Position numbers and translations under genes: made by a program. The notes beneath the pieces were generated by a model. The model searched no databases and was not told the DNA's origin. It was given only the letters and a program-made list of their open reading frames with translations. From CAVQND01 sp964653485 (lineage in GTDB: Bacteria; Verrucomicrobiota; Verrucomicrobiia; Limisphaerales; UBA8199): a stretch of DNA of 64,000 nucleotides. The stretch covers positions 11,167-75,166 of the forward strand of contig CAZZFF010000012.1 in the NCBI GenBank assembly GCA_964653485.1, in the 5' to 3' direction. Below are positions 52,408 to 60,641 of the stretch, piece by piece. Every line of letters begins with the position of its first letter. Positions within the stretch are counted from its first letter, which is position 1.

Positions 52408-52475
52408 CCTTGCTGGAAGGGGCCTTCTGATAAGACATTCGGCCAGGACGCCGCGCTAAAGCCGCCGGGCCAAGG

Positions 52476-53912
52476 CTATCGGGTCAGGCCGTACCTTTTG
52501 ATGACCTCCGGCGGGAGCTCGAGGGCCTCAAGCTGACGCGGTTCGGCTTTAATGGCGCCGCCGCCGTAGGACTTGCCGACATAGGGAAGGTTGGCAAGCG
52601 TGGCCGGGTCGTTCAAGGCGCGCCAAAGGCGCCGAACGTGTCGCGGGTCCTGGTCGCTGGGGTAAACACACAAGAAACAGGTGAGCGGGACTACGCCGGC
52701 TTCATTGAGGATGAAACGGCAATCCCGTCTTCCAAGGTAAGCAAACAGGAGGGCGGGAGCGGGGCGGCGTTCCATCCGATACCACGGTCTGCGCGTGGCG
52801 ATCAGAGGACGGGCAGCGAGGCCGGCCTGCTCGGCCTCGACAAGATATGCGCGCAGGGGCGGGGGCAGGAGAGACTTGGGCGCGCCATCCAAACTCAGGA
52901 GCCAGGTTGGACGCCCTGCGCGGTCGAGCGCCGCCATGTCCCGCGCCCTGAGCACTGCGGCTGGACAGTCCCGGGTCCTCCCAATCGCCCTCCGGAAAAA
53001 CCTCCTTTCCAGGCCGTGCCGCCGGATTTGGCCGGAGGTGAGAAAGAAGATTTTGTTGGCGCCCGTGGCAATGCCGCGCACGACTTTGGCAAAAGCGGAC
53101 AGCGGCACACCCCGAGCGATATGGGCGCGGGGCGGGCGGGACAGGCCGGTCGAGACCAACTCCTCCAATTCCCGTTCGCAGACTTGCACGGAAAGTCCGC
53201 CGGCGGCGCAGGGCCGCGGCTCCGCAAGGGCGGACGAGAGGACATCGGCATCCGGCCGCAACACACGGAGCCAGGGAATGCGCGGCTGCGGCGCCCGTTT
53301 GGAGAGGAGAAACACGAGGGCGTTGGTGTCCAGGTCCGGAAACGGGGCCGCCTCACGGGAGAACGTGATGACGGCGTCGAAGCGAAACCGCCCGCTCAGA
53401 CGCCTCCATAAGCGGCTGGAGGAAACACCCTCGCAAACGTCAGCCGGCAGCAGGAAGGCAAGGCGCCCGCCGGGCGAAAGGGATTGGAGGCATTTCAAGA
53501 GGAAATAGACGTGCAATCCCACCCGCCCATCGAGGGCGAACCCGAGCCATCGGGCCGCCCGGGCATGCAGCAGCCGCTTTCGCCCCCAGTCAAGCCGGTG
53601 ATGACGGATGTACGGAGGATTCGAGATGATGGCCGGGTAAGTTGATCGGACGGGGCTGGCCAGGAAATCACCCATCCTGACGCGGCGAAGGTCGTCCTGC
53701 CCAAGCCCCGCCTCCGAAGCCTGAGCCAGGACGGCTCCATCCAATTCAAACCCCGCGAAGCTCCCCTGGAATCCAAGCCCCCTGGCGGCTGCAAAAAAAG
53801 TCCCCGGTCCCGCGGCGGGGTCGAAAAGCACCGGGGGTCGAAGAGCTACGACCCAGGCCGCCATGGCCCTGGCCAGCCAGGCCGGAGTCCAAAACTGGCC
53901 TTGGGCCCGCAA
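52476..53912 (-). CDS. N6-adenine DNA methyltransferase (class I, orphan)
   Basis: 478 residues starting at TTG 53912; no ATG is available in the open upstream stretch, so the start is uncertain. SAM-binding motif I is LFDPAAGPGTFFAAAR (29-44) and the catalytic motif IV is SNPPYIRHH (97-105). GQFWTPAWLARAM at the N-terminus corresponds to the GxxYTP motif of Eco57I/TaqI-like methylases. The rest is a target-recognition domain (GVPLSAFAKVVRGIATGANKIFFLT). No restriction gene nearby, so it is either a solitary methylase or part of a dispersed modification system. Confidence 0.85.
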   Translation of the reverse strand: MRAQGQFWTPAWLARAMAAWVVALRPPVLFDPAAGPGTFFAAARGLGFQGSFAGFELDGAVLAQASEAGLGQDDLRRVRMGDFLASPVRSTYPAIISNPPYIRHHRLDWGRKRLLHARAARWLGFALDGRVGLHVYFLLKCLQSLSPGGRLAFLLPADVCEGVSSSRLWRRLSGRFRFDAVITFSREAAPFPDLDTNALVFLLSKRAPQPRIPWLRVLRPDADVLSSALAEPRPCAAGGLSVQVCERELEELVSTGLSRPPRAHIARGVPLSAFAKVVRGIATGANKIFFLTSGQIRRHGLERRFFRRAIGRTRDCPAAVLRARDMAALDRAGRPTWLLSLDGAPKSLLPPPLRAYLVEAEQAGLAARPLIATRRPWYRMERRPAPALLFAYLGRRDCRFILNEAGVVPLTCFLCVYPSDQDPRHVRRLWRALNDPATLANLPYVGKSYGGGAIKAEPRQLEALELPPEVIKRYGLTR

Positions 53913-54035
53913 GGCCTCCCGCGCGGGGCGAGCCCGGGGGATTGACCGGGGCTCAGGACCGCTGCCGCCTGGAGGCGGCGTTCCGCGTCGTCGCGCGAGG
54001 CGGGCCCGGGGAATTGGCTTGGGCAGACTCAGAAC

Positions 54036-56126
54036 TCACTCCGCCGCCGCCGCCTGCTTGGCCTTCTTGCTCTCCTCGATGACCTTGGCTTCGGCGTCGC
54101 GCGGCATTTCTTCGTAATGGCTGAACGCTTCGGAGTGGATGCCGCGCCCGCCGGTCAGGGAGCGGAGGGTGCTGGAGTAGCGGTAGAGTTCCTTGGCAGG
54201 CACATGGGCTTTGATAACCTGGGTGCCGCCTTCCATGTCCATCCCTTGGATTTTGCCCCGGCGGCTGGAGAGGTCCCCCATGACCTTGCCCATGCAATCC
54301 TCGGGGATGCGGATTTCGACCAGGAGAATCGGTTCCAGCAGGCAGGGGCGCGCCCCGGTGAATGCCTCCTTGAATCCGAAATAGCCGGCTATCTGGAATG
54401 CGATGTCTTTGGAATCGACCGGGTGCATCTTGCCGTCGTAGAAATCGATCTTCACATCCACCACACGGTAGCCGGCCACGATTCCTTCCTCGCAGGCCTT
54501 CAAGACGCCCTTCTCGACGGAAGGCACGAACACGCGGTCGACGTTCTGCCCGGAAAGCGAGTTTGTGAACTCGACGCCGGTATCGCGCGGTCTCGGCTCG
54601 ATGCGCATCCAGACCTCGGCAAACTGGCCGGCGCCGCCCGTCTGCTTCTTGTGGCGATACTTGGATTCGCCCCGGCCCTTGATGGTCTCGCGGTAGCGGA
54701 CGCGCGGCTCACTCAACTGAACATGCACGTTGTAGCGGCGCCGCAAATGGTCGGCGATGACCTCCAGGTGCAGCTCTCCCTGGGCGGAAACGATCGTCTG
54801 CCGCAATTCGGAATCCACCATGTAGAGGAAGGTCGGGTCCTCATGGTGCAGCGCCGCCAGGCCCGAGGCGATCTTGTCCTCTTCCCCTTTCACGGCGCTC
54901 TTGAGCGCGGCATGGATGTTCGGTTTGGGGTATTCCACTTTGGGCAGCGAGATCGGCTTCTTGGCCAAGCAAAGCGTGTTGCCGGTCTGCGTGTCCTTGA
55001 GCTTCACCACCGCGCCGATGTCCCCCGCGCCAAGCGTGGGAACGCTCGTGCGCGTCTTGCCGTTCAGTATGTATATCTGCCCGATTTTTTCGGTACTCCG
55101 CCGGCCGGTATTGTAGAGCTCCGTGCCGAACTTGATCGAACCGGAGTAGATGCGGAAGAAGGAGAGCTCGCCGAACTGGGCCTCGCTCATGGTCTTGAAG
55201 ACGAAGAGAACAGGGTCGGGGTCGGTCAGCTTGACTTCGATCTCGCGGCCTTCGGCATCGGTGGCCTTGACCGTCGGGCGGTCCACTGGCGAGGGGGCGT
55301 ACTTGGCGATGAAATCGAGGAGGCGGGCAACGCCGATGTTGTTTTCCGCGGAGGTGACGTAGAGGGGAGTGAAGACCTGTTTTTGAAAAGCGGGGCGCAG
55401 CCCGGCCCGCATCTCGTCGTCGGACAACCCGCCCTGGGCGAAGAACTTCTCCATCAGGGCGTCGTCGGATTCGGCGATGAATTCGATGAGTTGACCGTGC
55501 AGGAGCTTGGCCCGCTCGGCCTGCGGCCCGGAAGCGGGGGACTCGGTAAACTTGCCGCTCTTGTCCGTGGCGTATGTCGCGACCTCACTGCGCACGACAT
55601 CGAGCACCTGGTTGAAGCCCGGTCCAGGGTTGATCGGCGCCGCCATCGGGAAGATGCGCTCGCCAAACCGCTCGCGGATCTGCTCCAGGCTCTTGTCGAA
55701 ATCGGTCTCTTCCTTGTCGAACCCATTGACCACGATGACCTTGGGAATCCCCAGTTCCGTGGCGTACTTCCACATCGCGTCCGTGCCCACTCCGATGCCG
55801 TGGTTGGCGTGAATCACCACGACCGCCAGGTCGCTTGCCCGCAAGGCGCCCAAGCCCTCGCTGATGAAGTCCGCATATCCCGGGCAATCCAGCACGTTGA
55901 TCTTCTTTCCCTGCCAATCCAGGTGCATGAGCGTCGCCGAAACGGAGATCAGGCGCTGCTGTTCACTCTCGTGATAGTCCGAAACGGTGGAACCGGCCGG
56001 GACGCTGCCCATGCGGTTGATCACGCCCGCGCATGCCAGCATGGACTCGCTGAGCATGGTCTTGCCCGACGAAGCATGGCCTACGAGTGCAACATTGCGA
56101 ATTTCACCAGGTTGATTCTCTTTCAT
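54036..56126 (-). CDS. Elongation factor G-like protein (EF-G2 type)
   Basis: 696 residues with all EF-G domains. G1 is GHASSGKT (16-23), G3 is DCPGY (80-84), but the G4 guanine-specificity motif reads NGFD (134-137) where translational GTPases have NKxD. Later domains: VFKTMSEAQFGELSFFRIYSG (domain II), LHHEDPTFLYMVDSELRQTIVSAQGELHLEV (III), and ETIKGRGESKYRHKKQTGGAGQFAEV and RGKIQGMDMEGGTQVIKAHVP (IV-V). The C-terminal tail is Lys/Ala-rich. It is a paralogue, probably not the housekeeping FusA. Stands alone on the minus strand. Confidence 0.9.
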   Translation of the reverse strand: MKENQPGEIRNVALVGHASSGKTMLSESMLACAGVINRMGSVPAGSTVSDYHESEQQRLISVSATLMHLDWQGKKINVLDCPGYADFISEGLGALRASDLAVVVIHANHGIGVGTDAMWKYATELGIPKVIVVNGFDKEETDFDKSLEQIRERFGERIFPMAAPINPGPGFNQVLDVVRSEVATYATDKSGKFTESPASGPQAERAKLLHGQLIEFIAESDDALMEKFFAQGGLSDDEMRAGLRPAFQKQVFTPLYVTSAENNIGVARLLDFIAKYAPSPVDRPTVKATDAEGREIEVKLTDPDPVLFVFKTMSEAQFGELSFFRIYSGSIKFGTELYNTGRRSTEKIGQIYILNGKTRTSVPTLGAGDIGAVVKLKDTQTGNTLCLAKKPISLPKVEYPKPNIHAALKSAVKGEEDKIASGLAALHHEDPTFLYMVDSELRQTIVSAQGELHLEVIADHLRRRYNVHVQLSEPRVRYRETIKGRGESKYRHKKQTGGAGQFAEVWMRIEPRPRDTGVEFTNSLSGQNVDRVFVPSVEKGVLKACEEGIVAGYRVVDVKIDFYDGKMHPVDSKDIAFQIAGYFGFKEAFTGARPCLLEPILLVEIRIPEDCMGKVMGDLSSRRGKIQGMDMEGGTQVIKAHVPAKELYRYSSTLRSLTGGRGIHSEAFSHYEEMPRDAEAKVIEESKKAKQAAAAE

Positions 56127-56423
56127 ATCAGGTCGCTAACAATTTGGTCAGGTCATTTGTCCATTGGAGCCGACGCTCTGAGACGGGGAGAGAATGTAGT
56201 CGATGACAAACGTTCGCAAGAGGAGAATACGGACCAGCGTCGGGAATCTCAGGCCGGGTTCGCGCGACGCCTGGCTACCGCCCCAAGAGGGTTCCGCGCG
56301 CGAAATTGGGGATGGCGCCCCGGCCCGAAAATGCCCATTCTGTTTCAAACAACAGGTCGCCCGGGGTCCAGGCGCGGACCTTTTCGGGAAGCGACCCGTG
56401 CAATGCGAAACGCGAGAACTGGT
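56127..56423. other. Divergent intergenic region
   Basis: Nearly 300 bases between the EF-G-like gene and the beta-helix gene. An ORF at 56203-56427 has no recognisable features. The region should hold promoters in both directions, but no boxes stand out. Confidence 0.35.
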
Positions 56424-57701
56424 ATGAAACGAATCACAGAAACGCTCCTGACCCTCATTGGCGGCGCCTTCCTGGCCGTTGCCGCTCCCAACCCGGACTC
56501 CTGGTCCGTTCGTGATTTCGGCGCCAAGGGCGATGGCCAGGCGGACGATACCGGCGCGTTCCAAAAGGCGCTGGACGCGGCCAAGGAGGCCGGAGGCGGT
56601 GTGGTTTATGCGCCGCGCGGCAATTACTTCTTCGCGGGCCACCTCACCGTGCCGGCGGCGGTCACGCTGCGGGGCGTTTGGGAATCGGTGCCGTCGCATG
56701 TCGGCATGCGAAACCGGGGCGCGGCCAAGCCGACCGACGATGGAACGACGTTCCTGGTCACGGAGAACCAAGACAACGAGGAGGGCCCGGCGTTCATCAC
56801 CTTGCGCGACAACAGCACACTCAAGGGCGTCGTTCTCTATTACCCGAACCAAAACCCGGCCGAGGAACCCAAGCCTTATCCCTATGCCATCGCGATGCGC
56901 GGGAAGAACCCGGCCGTGCTGGCCGTCGAGATGCTCAACCCCTACAATGGCATCGACGCCGCCCACAACGAGAGGCACCTCATCCGCGACGTCTCCGGGC
57001 AGCCCCTGCGCCGCGGCATCTACGTGGATGACATTTACGACATTGGCCGGATCGAGGACGTCCATTTCAACCCCTGGTGGAGCATGCAGCCGCGGCTGTT
57101 CAAATGGCAACAAGAGCACGGGGAGGCGTTCGTCATCGGCCGGAGCGACTGGCAATACGTGTTTAACACCTTCTGTTTCGGCTACAACGTCGGCTATAAG
57201 TTCATTCAAACCCGCGCCGGCAACTGCAATGGCAACTTTCTGGGCATCGGCGCCGATGACTGTTTCACCGCGGTTGTGGTCGAGAACTCCGCGCCCTTCG
57301 GCTTGCTTATCTCGAACGGGGAGTTCGTCTCCTTTCACGGCCCCGATCCCACCATGGTCGCCGTCGGCACCAACCACACTGGCGCCGTGCGCTTCGTGAA
57401 TTGCGCCTTTTGGGGACCGTGCAACCAGATCGCCAAAATCGCCGGCCGCGGCACGGTCGGCTTCAGCGATTGCACCTTCGTGCAGTGGGACCAAAAAAAA
57501 GAGGGCCGCCATGCAATCCAGGTCCAAGGCGGCAAAATCCTGGTGCGCGGCTGCGAGTTCCGGGAAGACAAACCCCAGATCGAGTTGGGTGAAGGGGTGA
57601 GGCAGGCGGCCGTCTCAGACAACCTTTTCAGCGGAAAACAGCGCGTCACCAACCACAGCAAAATCCCCGTGAGCCTGAACGGCAACTCCGGGGATCAGTA
57701 G
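56424..57701 (+). CDS. Secreted right-handed beta-helix protein (pectate-lyase-like)
   Basis: 425 residues from ATG 56424. Short signal peptide (ETLLTLIGGAFLAVAAP), then the conserved opening WSVRDFGAKGDGQADDTGAFQKALDAA of pectate lyase/polygalacturonase-like beta-helix proteins and repeated strands (RFVNCAFWGP, GFSDCTFVQW, LVRGCEFREDK). No polygalacturonase Asp triad was found, so catalytic activity is uncertain; it could be a lyase, epimerase or binding protein. It is followed 27 bases later by a GH95 enzyme with a strong Shine-Dalgarno, suggesting joint use on one polysaccharide. Confidence 0.83.
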   Translation: MKRITETLLTLIGGAFLAVAAPNPDSWSVRDFGAKGDGQADDTGAFQKALDAAKEAGGGVVYAPRGNYFFAGHLTVPAAVTLRGVWESVPSHVGMRNRGAAKPTDDGTTFLVTENQDNEEGPAFITLRDNSTLKGVVLYYPNQNPAEEPKPYPYAIAMRGKNPAVLAVEMLNPYNGIDAAHNERHLIRDVSGQPLRRGIYVDDIYDIGRIEDVHFNPWWSMQPRLFKWQQEHGEAFVIGRSDWQYVFNTFCFGYNVGYKFIQTRAGNCNGNFLGIGADDCFTAVVVENSAPFGLLISNGEFVSFHGPDPTMVAVGTNHTGAVRFVNCAFWGPCNQIAKIAGRGTVGFSDCTFVQWDQKKEGRHAIQVQGGKILVRGCEFREDKPQIELGEGVRQAAVSDNLFSGKQRVTNHSKIPVSLNGNSGDQ

Positions 57702-57728
57702 GCCAGACCGGTTATTACGGAGGAGAAT

Positions 57729-60170
57729 ATGAAACCGCCAACGATCCTCGTTGCCCTGGCCGCGCCGGGCCTTGCTTGGGCCTTGTCCGTGTGCGCGTTG
57801 AGCATTGCCGGAACACTCCGCGGAGCCGAGGTCTTCACGCCATTGAAAGCGCCCGAAGGGGAACCGAACGCGGCGGGGCCTTTCTCCAAAGGCCACCGCG
57901 GGGAGATGACCCTCTGGTATCGCCACCCCGCCGTCAAGTGGCTGGAGGCAATGCCCCTGGGCAACGGGCTGACCGCCGCCATGGTCTTTGGCGGAACAGA
58001 AACGGAGCGGATCGCCCTGAACAATTCGAGCTTCTGGTCAGGAAAACCCCATGATTACGATGACCCGAATGCGGGCAAGTATTTCGAGCCGATCAAGGCG
58101 CTGATGGCGGAGCAGAAATTCCAGGAGGCCGAAAAGATGGTTGACGACCATTTCTGGGGCGTCCCCACGGGCCAGCAGGCCTATCAGCCCATCGGCGACT
58201 TGTTGCTTGCGTTCGACGGCGCGGGCGAGGCTGCCGATTATCGCCGCGAGCTGGACCTGGAGAGTGGCGTCGCCACGGTCACCTATCGCTCCGGCGGCGT
58301 GGTGTTCACACGCGAGGTGTTCATCTCCTACCCGGACCGCGTGCTGGTGATGCGCATCTCGGCGGACAAGCCAGGCTCCGTGTCGGTCGAGGCGCGGTTT
58401 AAGAGTCCCGCGCCATTTGTGGATAAAGTCACCGCCACCGCCGGAGAGTTGGTCCTGGATGGAACATGGCGGAAGCCGGGCTCGGAGACAAACTGGCTCA
58501 TCGCCCCGGTCGAAGGACCGGGCCTGCGCTTTGAGGCCGCCATGGCGGCGCGCGCCGAAGGGGGCCAATCGGAGGCCACCGCGGACAGCCTGCGCATCCG
58601 GAAGGCGGACGCCGTCACGTTGATTCTCACCACGGCGACCAGCTACATCAATTACCACGACATTAGCGGCGATCCGGCCGCCCAGTGCCGGAACATCCTG
58701 GCGGACTGCGCCGGCAAGGACTACGCCGGCCTTCGGCGCCGCCATGAGGAGGATTTCCGCGGGTTGATGGGGCGCGTTCATCTGCGCGTTGGCGACACGG
58801 CGCAAAACGACAGGCCCATTGATGAGCGGCTTGCCGCGGTGCGCGCCGGCGGCCGCGATCCGAACCTGGAAGCTTTGGTCTTTCAGTTCGGCCGTTACAT
58901 TCTGGCGGCGAGCAGCCGCGCCGGGGGCCAGCCTGCCAATTTGCAAGGCATCTGGAACGAAGACGTTCTCCCACCCTGGGGCAGCAAATACACGATCAAC
59001 ATCAACACCGAGATGAACTACTGGCCCGCCGAGGTCTGCAACCTGCCGGAATGCGCCCAGCCCTTGTTTGACATGATCCAGGACATCTCCGAAACCGGCG
59101 CCAGGACGGCGAAGGCCTATTACGGCGCGGAAGGCTGGGTCACCCATCATAACATCGATCTCTGGCGCGGGACCGCCCCGGTGGATGCCGCGCGGTTCGG
59201 CATGTGGCCCCTCGGCGGCGCCTGGCTGTGCCAGAGCATTTGGGAGCACTACGCCTTCGGCCGCGACGTCGAGTTTCTCAAGCGATATTATCCGACGTTG
59301 AGAGATTGCGCCGCGTTCCTGCTGAACATCATGATCGTGGAACCCAGGCATCAGTGGCTTGTCACGCCGTTTTCCATGTCGCCCGAGCACGGCTATTTCG
59401 ACGCTAATGGCAAGCCGGCCGTTCTTTCGCCCTCGCCGACGATGGATGTCGCCATCATGCGCGAGTTGTTCCCGCATTGTATCGAGGCCGGCAGAATCCT
59501 GGGCGTGGACGCGGATTTCAGGGCCAAACTGGAAGACGCGCTCAAGAGAATTCCACCCTACCAGATCGGCGGCTCGGGATTCGTTCAGGAATGGATCGAA
59601 GACTGGAAGACCGGCCCGCAAGGGCACAACGTCTCGCCTAATTTCGCCTTTTATCCGGGATGCTCGATCACGCTGCGCGGCAATCCGGGATTCGCCGCCG
59701 CGTACCGGAAATGGATGGAGGCCCATCCGCCGGGCGGCGGGTTCATCCTCTCATGGGGCATCGCGATGTGGGCTCGCTTGGAGCGCGGCGACCAGGTCGC
59801 CCGGTGCATCCAGGCCTATATGGGCCGATCCCCCGCGGCCAACTTGCACAATGCCGGCGCCAACCAGTCCGACGCCAGCTTCGGCTTTACGGCGGCGGTG
59901 GCTGAGGCGTTGGTGCAGAGCCATGCCGGCGAAATCAGCTTGCTGCCCGCCTTGCCCGCGGGTTGGGATGAAGGCTCTGTCTCCGGCCTGCGCGCCCGCG
60001 GCGGGTATGAGGTGAGCCTGCAATGGAAGGGCGGCAAATTGGAAACTGCGGACATCCACGGCCTCAAGGGCGGAGCAATCAACGTCCGCTACGGTCAGAA
60101 GACCGCGCCCCTCACCATCAAGCCCGGTGAGGTGGTGCATTTGAACGCCGACCTCGTTGCCGCCAACTAA
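57729..60170 (+). CDS. Glycoside hydrolase family 95 (alpha-L-fucosidase/galactosidase-like)
   Basis: 813 residues with GGAGGAG 4 bases before ATG and a signal peptide. GH95 marks: LWYRHPAVKWLEAMPLGNGLTAAMVFGG, NNSSFWSGKPHDYDDP, NLQGIWNEDVLPPWGSKYT, NINTEMNYWPAEV (about 421-433), FSMSPEHGY (about 550) and QSDASFGFTAAVAEALVQSH. The catalytic Glu (SPE) and the Asp of the D-x-x-FG segment are kept. The usual HRHLSHLxGLxPG segment is replaced by GHNVSPNFAFYPG near residue 632, losing conserved histidines. Substrate specificity is therefore likely altered. Secreted or periplasmic. Confidence 0.9.
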   Translation: MKPPTILVALAAPGLAWALSVCALSIAGTLRGAEVFTPLKAPEGEPNAAGPFSKGHRGEMTLWYRHPAVKWLEAMPLGNGLTAAMVFGGTETERIALNNSSFWSGKPHDYDDPNAGKYFEPIKALMAEQKFQEAEKMVDDHFWGVPTGQQAYQPIGDLLLAFDGAGEAADYRRELDLESGVATVTYRSGGVVFTREVFISYPDRVLVMRISADKPGSVSVEARFKSPAPFVDKVTATAGELVLDGTWRKPGSETNWLIAPVEGPGLRFEAAMAARAEGGQSEATADSLRIRKADAVTLILTTATSYINYHDISGDPAAQCRNILADCAGKDYAGLRRRHEEDFRGLMGRVHLRVGDTAQNDRPIDERLAAVRAGGRDPNLEALVFQFGRYILAASSRAGGQPANLQGIWNEDVLPPWGSKYTININTEMNYWPAEVCNLPECAQPLFDMIQDISETGARTAKAYYGAEGWVTHHNIDLWRGTAPVDAARFGMWPLGGAWLCQSIWEHYAFGRDVEFLKRYYPTLRDCAAFLLNIMIVEPRHQWLVTPFSMSPEHGYFDANGKPAVLSPSPTMDVAIMRELFPHCIEAGRILGVDADFRAKLEDALKRIPPYQIGGSGFVQEWIEDWKTGPQGHNVSPNFAFYPGCSITLRGNPGFAAAYRKWMEAHPPGGGFILSWGIAMWARLERGDQVARCIQAYMGRSPAANLHNAGANQSDASFGFTAAVAEALVQSHAGEISLLPALPAGWDEGSVSGLRARGGYEVSLQWKGGKLETADIHGLKGGAINVRYGQKTAPLTIKPGEVVHLNADLVAAN

Positions 60171-60176
60171 CCTGAC

Positions 60177-60287
60177 ATCCCCGCGACTCATGGAGGCCAA
60201 GACAAGCGCCGGCCGCACCTTCGCGCTGGAAAGGTCGGTGAATGGGAATGGCACGACGACGATTTCACCGCTTACAAATCGCGCCAT
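60177..60287 (-). pseudogene. Truncated MazF/PemK-type toxin
   Basis: From ATG 60287 the minus strand encodes MARFVSGEIVVVPFPFTDLS and then SAKVRPALVLASMSRGD, the first third of a MazF-like RNase with its PF(P)FTDLSxxKxRPALVL motif. After residue 37 the similarity stops and the frame runs antisense into the GH95 gene, whose stop codon is only 7 bases away. The RNase body is missing. It overlaps the antitoxin gene by 16 bases, as an intact pair would. Confidence 0.75.
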
Positions 60288-60478
60288 GCTTCCTCCTCTT
60301 CGGGTGTGCTCCAGTCCGCCCCCCACGCCGTTTGAGCCAGTGGCAACAAACTCTCCCCGCCTTCTTCGCGCGCGGCCTCCCTGGTCTTCAGAAACACCAG
60401 GAAATCGAAGACCTCGCGCTGGACTGCATCGGGCGCGGCCTTAATCTCCTCGATTAGCGTGTTTGTCAGCGCATTCAC
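60272..60478 (-). CDS. Antitoxin of the broken MazF pair (DUF2281-like)
   Basis: 68 residues: NTLIEEIKAAPDAVQREVFDFLVFLKTRE, then an acidic tail WSTPEEEEAWRDL. Matches small antitoxins that start with a helix 'pe..l.evldFieFLk' and sit before PIN or MazF toxins. The partner toxin is truncated at 60177-60287, so this is a leftover that may still be expressed. Confidence 0.7.
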   Translation of the reverse strand: MNALTNTLIEEIKAAPDAVQREVFDFLVFLKTREAAREEGGESLLPLAQTAWGADWSTPEEEEAWRDL

Positions 60479-60641
60479 AACAGCACGATAGGAGGATCGG
60501 CTGTCATTTCCAAGCCCCGTTGCTAACGTTCACGGCCCGGGAATCGAACTCCGAGAATACAAAGCCGTCCATGTGCAAAGGGGCGCCGAATTCCGATTGC
60601 TCAGCGACGAGGTCCTGGTAAAATCTGCGCAGCAACCAGAT

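Noticed and set aside
54117..56423. Long plus-strand ORF antisense to the EF-G-like gene, continuous with the beta-helix gene
   Set aside because: Only the part from 56424 has a signal peptide and beta-helix motifs; the upstream part is the complement of a well conserved GTPase.
60525..60560. GTTCGATTCCCGG-like sequence on the minus strand resembling a tRNA T-arm
   Set aside because: The flanking five bases do not pair and no anticodon, D-arm or acceptor stem can be built around it.
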